The notes under the pieces were generated by a model that was not told where the DNA came from, searched no databases, and saw nothing but the letters and a program-made list of their open reading frames with translations. A program made the position numbers and the translations under genes. Positions 61,817 through 64,000 of a stretch of DNA of 64,000 nucleotides are shown one piece after another. This DNA comes from JAWPMV01 sp039819665 (GTDB lineage Bacteria > Bacteroidota > Bacteroidia > J057), in the NCBI GenBank assembly GCA_039819665.1, contig JBCBRM010000007.1, positions 1 through 64,000 of the forward strand. Direction: 5' to 3'. Position 1 is the first letter of the stretch. Each line of letters begins with the position of its first letter.

Positions 61817-62608
61817 TTAGGGATTGGGGCGTAAAGGTGTAATCCGTATTTCTATCCTTCTGTTCTTAATTTTATTACTGGCAGGTTCATTTGGAACCCG
61901 GGGTTTAAACTGTCCTCTACCAGAAGCTATAACCCTATGAGGAGAAACTCCCTGTTTAACCAATTCTCGTAACACTCGCGTTGCACGTATTGCACTCAGA
62001 TCCCATCGATCCATAATCCCCGCTTCTTTGCTTTCTTCTGTATTATCCGTATGTCCCTCGATATCAATCACATAATCTTCTCTTCCCGCCATTTCTTTTG
62101 CAAAAGCGGCCAGATACCCTTTCGCCTTCTCGGTCAGCTCTGTACTACCGGGAGCAAAAAATGCCCCTTGAGGAATATCAATAATTTTACTATTTCCACT
62201 TGGCCGCACCCTCATATTGGGGAAAGCGATCATTTCATTGAGATCGCGTAAATCAGTATCTGGAGCGGAGCTAGTCTTGGTGTCTTCTTCTCCCCTAGTC
62301 GGTCCTTGCGAAGTATTTACATTGCTACTTGGAGGGACCGTATTTACCGGAGGTAAATCCAGGCTTTCATCCACTTGTTTCCTTGGTCTGATTCCCTGAT
62401 TTTCCTTTTGGATGCTCTTTTCTACATAACGATAATAGAGGTCCTCTTCATACTGTTGTAGCTCAATCCTTTGCTTTTTTTCTCTAGCTAACTCATAGCG
62501 AAGGGAGTCCACCAGAAAACTTTGTCGGTCGTAACTGGGTTTCCATACACAGGAACTTAAACCAATTGCCCCAAGCAAAAGGAAAGAAATGGGACGTATT
62601 ATCTCCAT
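61817..62608 (-). CDS. OmpA-family lipoprotein
   Basis: 263 residues. Lipobox LSSC (Cys20). After a coiled-coil start (ELAREKKQRIELQQYEEDL) and a low-complexity linker, the C-terminal 120 residues are an OmpA-like peptidoglycan-binding domain: ITLN-type GSTELTEKAKGYL, IDIEGHTDNTEE, and RVIASGRGQFKPRVPN with NRRIEIRI at the end. It should tie the outer membrane to the wall. Upstream of the RND gene (127-base gap). Confidence 0.9.
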   Translation of the reverse strand: MEIIRPISFLLLGAIGLSSCVWKPSYDRQSFLVDSLRYELAREKKQRIELQQYEEDLYYRYVEKSIQKENQGIRPRKQVDESLDLPPVNTVPPSSNVNTSQGPTRGEEDTKTSSAPDTDLRDLNEMIAFPNMRVRPSGNSKIIDIPQGAFFAPGSTELTEKAKGYLAAFAKEMAGREDYVIDIEGHTDNTEESKEAGIMDRWDLSAIRATRVLRELVKQGVSPHRVIASGRGQFKPRVPNEPASNKIKNRRIEIRITPLRPNP

Positions 62609-62786
62609 AATTTGAGGTAAAAAGGCAAAATAGCCATTTTTTAGCGCTATTAAAATTTGCCAAAACTACAGAGTGCCAAAAAGTTCTGCTTTACTCATTT
62701 TATTCTGACAGAGGCTTTTCTTTTGATTCCTTTTGCGTTTACTTTGCCAAGATTTAAATCGTATGAAAACCAACAGATAAGCGGAA

Positions 62787-63821
62787 ATGAATATAGAACT
62801 CTTAAAAAAGTTGTGTATCACTCCGGGAGCCCCTGGAGATGAGAAAAGAGTACGTGAGATTGTACTGGAAGAAATCAAAGATATAGTCGACGAAGTTTCG
62901 GTGGATAACATGGGAAATGTTATTGCCATCAAAAAGGGAAAAGAATCCAAAAAAGTGATGGCGGCAGCTCATATGGATGAGATAGCCTTTATCATTACGC
63001 ATGTGGATGATGACGGTTTTGCCCGCTTTCATACCCTGGGAGGTTTCGACCCCAAAACTTTGACAGCTCAGCGAGTAATTGTTCATGGGAAGGAAGACCT
63101 CCTGGGTGTAATGGGATCAAAGCCTATCCATATTATGAGCCCTGAGGAAAGAACCAAAGCTCCCAAGATCAAGGACTATTTCATTGACTTTGGGATGCCA
63201 GGTAAAAAGGTAAAAGAACTGGTATCTGTCGGCGACAAAGTAACAAGAGAAAGAGATCTGGTAGAGATTGGAGAAACTGTTTGTACCAAATCTCTGGATA
63301 ACAGAGTATCCGTATTTATCCTAATTGAGGCTTTACGGAAAATGGAAACACCAGCATATGATTTCTATGCTGTATTTACTGTGCAGGAAGAGATTGGACT
63401 TAGGGGAGCTATCACAGCAACCCGCCAAATTAATCCTGACTTCGGATTTGGTTTGGATACGACCATCGCCAACGATTTACCTGGAGCCGGAGAACATGAA
63501 CATATCTGTGTGTTGGGAAAAGGAACTGCGGTAAAAATCATGGATTCATCTGTCATCAGTGATACGCGTATGGTCCGCTATATGGAAGAAGTCGCAAGAA
63601 GAAATGAAATTACGTTTCAAAGAGAATTATTGACTGGTGGGGGAACAGATACCGGTGCTATACAAAGAAGCGGAGATGGAGCTATTGTCGGTTGTGTTTC
63701 GATTCCTACCCGCCATATTCACTCAGTAGTAGAAATGTGCCACAAAGAGGATATCATGGGAAGCATTGACCTATTAGCAAAATGCGTAGAAGAACTTGAC
63801 CAGTTCGATTACCAGTGGTAA
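62787..63821 (+). CDS. M42-family metallopeptidase
   Basis: Two-zinc aminopeptidase / glutamyl aminopeptidase-like enzyme, 344 residues, cytosolic. Metal and catalytic residues lie in AAHMDEIAF (His and Asp), SLDNRVS (Asp), the general base in VQEEIGLRGA, GLDTT (Asp) and the last His in PTRHIHS. All the expected positions are there. Known relatives form tetrahedral 12-mers that trim peptides. Followed by a purine nucleoside phosphorylase gene 35 bases on. Confidence 0.9.
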   Translation: MNIELLKKLCITPGAPGDEKRVREIVLEEIKDIVDEVSVDNMGNVIAIKKGKESKKVMAAAHMDEIAFIITHVDDDGFARFHTLGGFDPKTLTAQRVIVHGKEDLLGVMGSKPIHIMSPEERTKAPKIKDYFIDFGMPGKKVKELVSVGDKVTRERDLVEIGETVCTKSLDNRVSVFILIEALRKMETPAYDFYAVFTVQEEIGLRGAITATRQINPDFGFGLDTTIANDLPGAGEHEHICVLGKGTAVKIMDSSVISDTRMVRYMEEVARRNEITFQRELLTGGGTDTGAIQRSGDGAIVGCVSIPTRHIHSVVEMCHKEDIMGSIDLLAKCVEELDQFDYQW

Positions 63822-63856
63822 AATCTGATTAATCACTTATTACAATATAAATACAC

Positions 63857-64000
63857 ATGCAGGAGAAACTTCAGGAAGCATTTGAATACGTAAGTAAGCA
63901 AATCTCATCCAGACCCAAAATCGGAATAGTATTAGGAACAGGTCTTGGGAGACTAGTTGAGGAAATAGACCAGGAGAAAGCACTACCGTATAATTTTATT
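63857..64000 (+). CDS. purine nucleoside phosphorylase, 5' part
   Basis: Runs off the window end. The 48 visible residues start MQEKLQEAFEYVSKQI and continue to KIGIVLGTGLGRLVEEIDQE; the GxVLGTGLG phosphate-binding motif marks the family-1 purine nucleoside phosphorylase (PunA type). It splits purine nucleosides into base and ribose-1-phosphate. Start ATG 63857, 35 bases after the M42 peptidase gene. Confidence 0.8.
   Translation, partial: MQEKLQEAFEYVSKQISSRPKIGIVLGTGLGRLVEEIDQEKALPYNFI

Noticed and set aside
1..64000. CRISPR array, tRNA or rRNA genes
   Set aside because: No regularly spaced direct repeats and no tRNA T-loop or rRNA stretches were noticed when reading the window; a covariance search was not possible.

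Overview
The window looks like a chromosomal segment from a free-living, probably gliding or surface-associated member of the Bacteroidota. The evidence is a complete type IX secretion / gliding core (porP/sprF-like, gldK, gldL, gldM, gldN, a second gldM, and a distant porW/sprE), an F-type ATP synthase operon without atpD and atpC, a type II glutamine synthetase, a DUF4271-hemD pair, promoters of the TTG / TANNTTTG kind, and mostly weak or absent Shine-Dalgarno sequences. A Saprospiria- or Cytophagia-like lineage is plausible, but I cannot assign it from sequence alone. No rRNA, tRNA, CRISPR array, prophage or transposase gene was found.

Layout. 0.6-8.1 kb: nitrogen assimilation (glnA with its own promoter and terminator, then gltB-gltD). 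8.1-18.6 kb: mixed metabolic and unknown genes on the plus strand (serine hydrolase, TPR protein, ACT protein overlapping endonuclease V, a sodium:solute symporter with a 37-residue partner encoded just upstream, a DUF3556-like membrane protein, an SDR, a sirohaem enzyme), broken up by dispersed palindromic repeats. 18.6-30.4 kb: mostly minus-strand genes (GNAT, lipoproteins, two S41 proteases, a pair of acyl-CoA dehydrogenases, alpha/beta hydrolase, ECF sigma factor with a coupled membrane protein, DoxX-like protein). 30.7-38.0 kb: one long minus-strand array M23 peptidase - bactofilin - atpZ - atpI-like - atpB-E-F-H-A-G, closed by a strong terminator. 38.0-45.9 kb, plus strand: porW/sprE, a decayed membrane-protein pseudogene, PBP1A, uvrC. 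46.2-56.8 kb, minus strand: DUF4271 protein - hemD - porP/sprF - gldK - gldL - gldM - gldN - gldM2. 56.8-64 kb: rsmE, a minimal type B T9SS sorting-domain protein, GNAT, an RND/MMPL exporter followed by a biotin carrier protein, an OmpA lipoprotein, an M42 peptidase and the start of a purine nucleoside phosphorylase.

How it works together. GlnA plus GltBD form the GS-GOGAT cycle. GldL-GldM form the proton-driven motor of T9SS; GldK-GldN form the periplasmic ring; PorW/SprE and PorP/SprF belong to the same machine, and the 127-residue CHU_C protein is a likely substrate or signal of it. The cell-wall genes (bactofilin, M23 peptidase, PBP1A) lie next to the energy and secretion genes.

Most of the window is ordinary housekeeping. 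The points most worth a second look are: the untracked 37-residue symporter partner; a pseudogene with an amber codon at what looks like a conserved Tyr; a large GC-rich palindrome with another repeat nested in its centre; a family of about 110-135 bp TGTCAT-ended repeats; attenuator-like hairpins after atpE and between gldK and gldL; a 70-residue Asp/Glu/Gly insert in GldN; the tandem gldM paralogue; and a free-standing T9SS type B sorting domain. I did not find a convincing wholly new multi-gene system.
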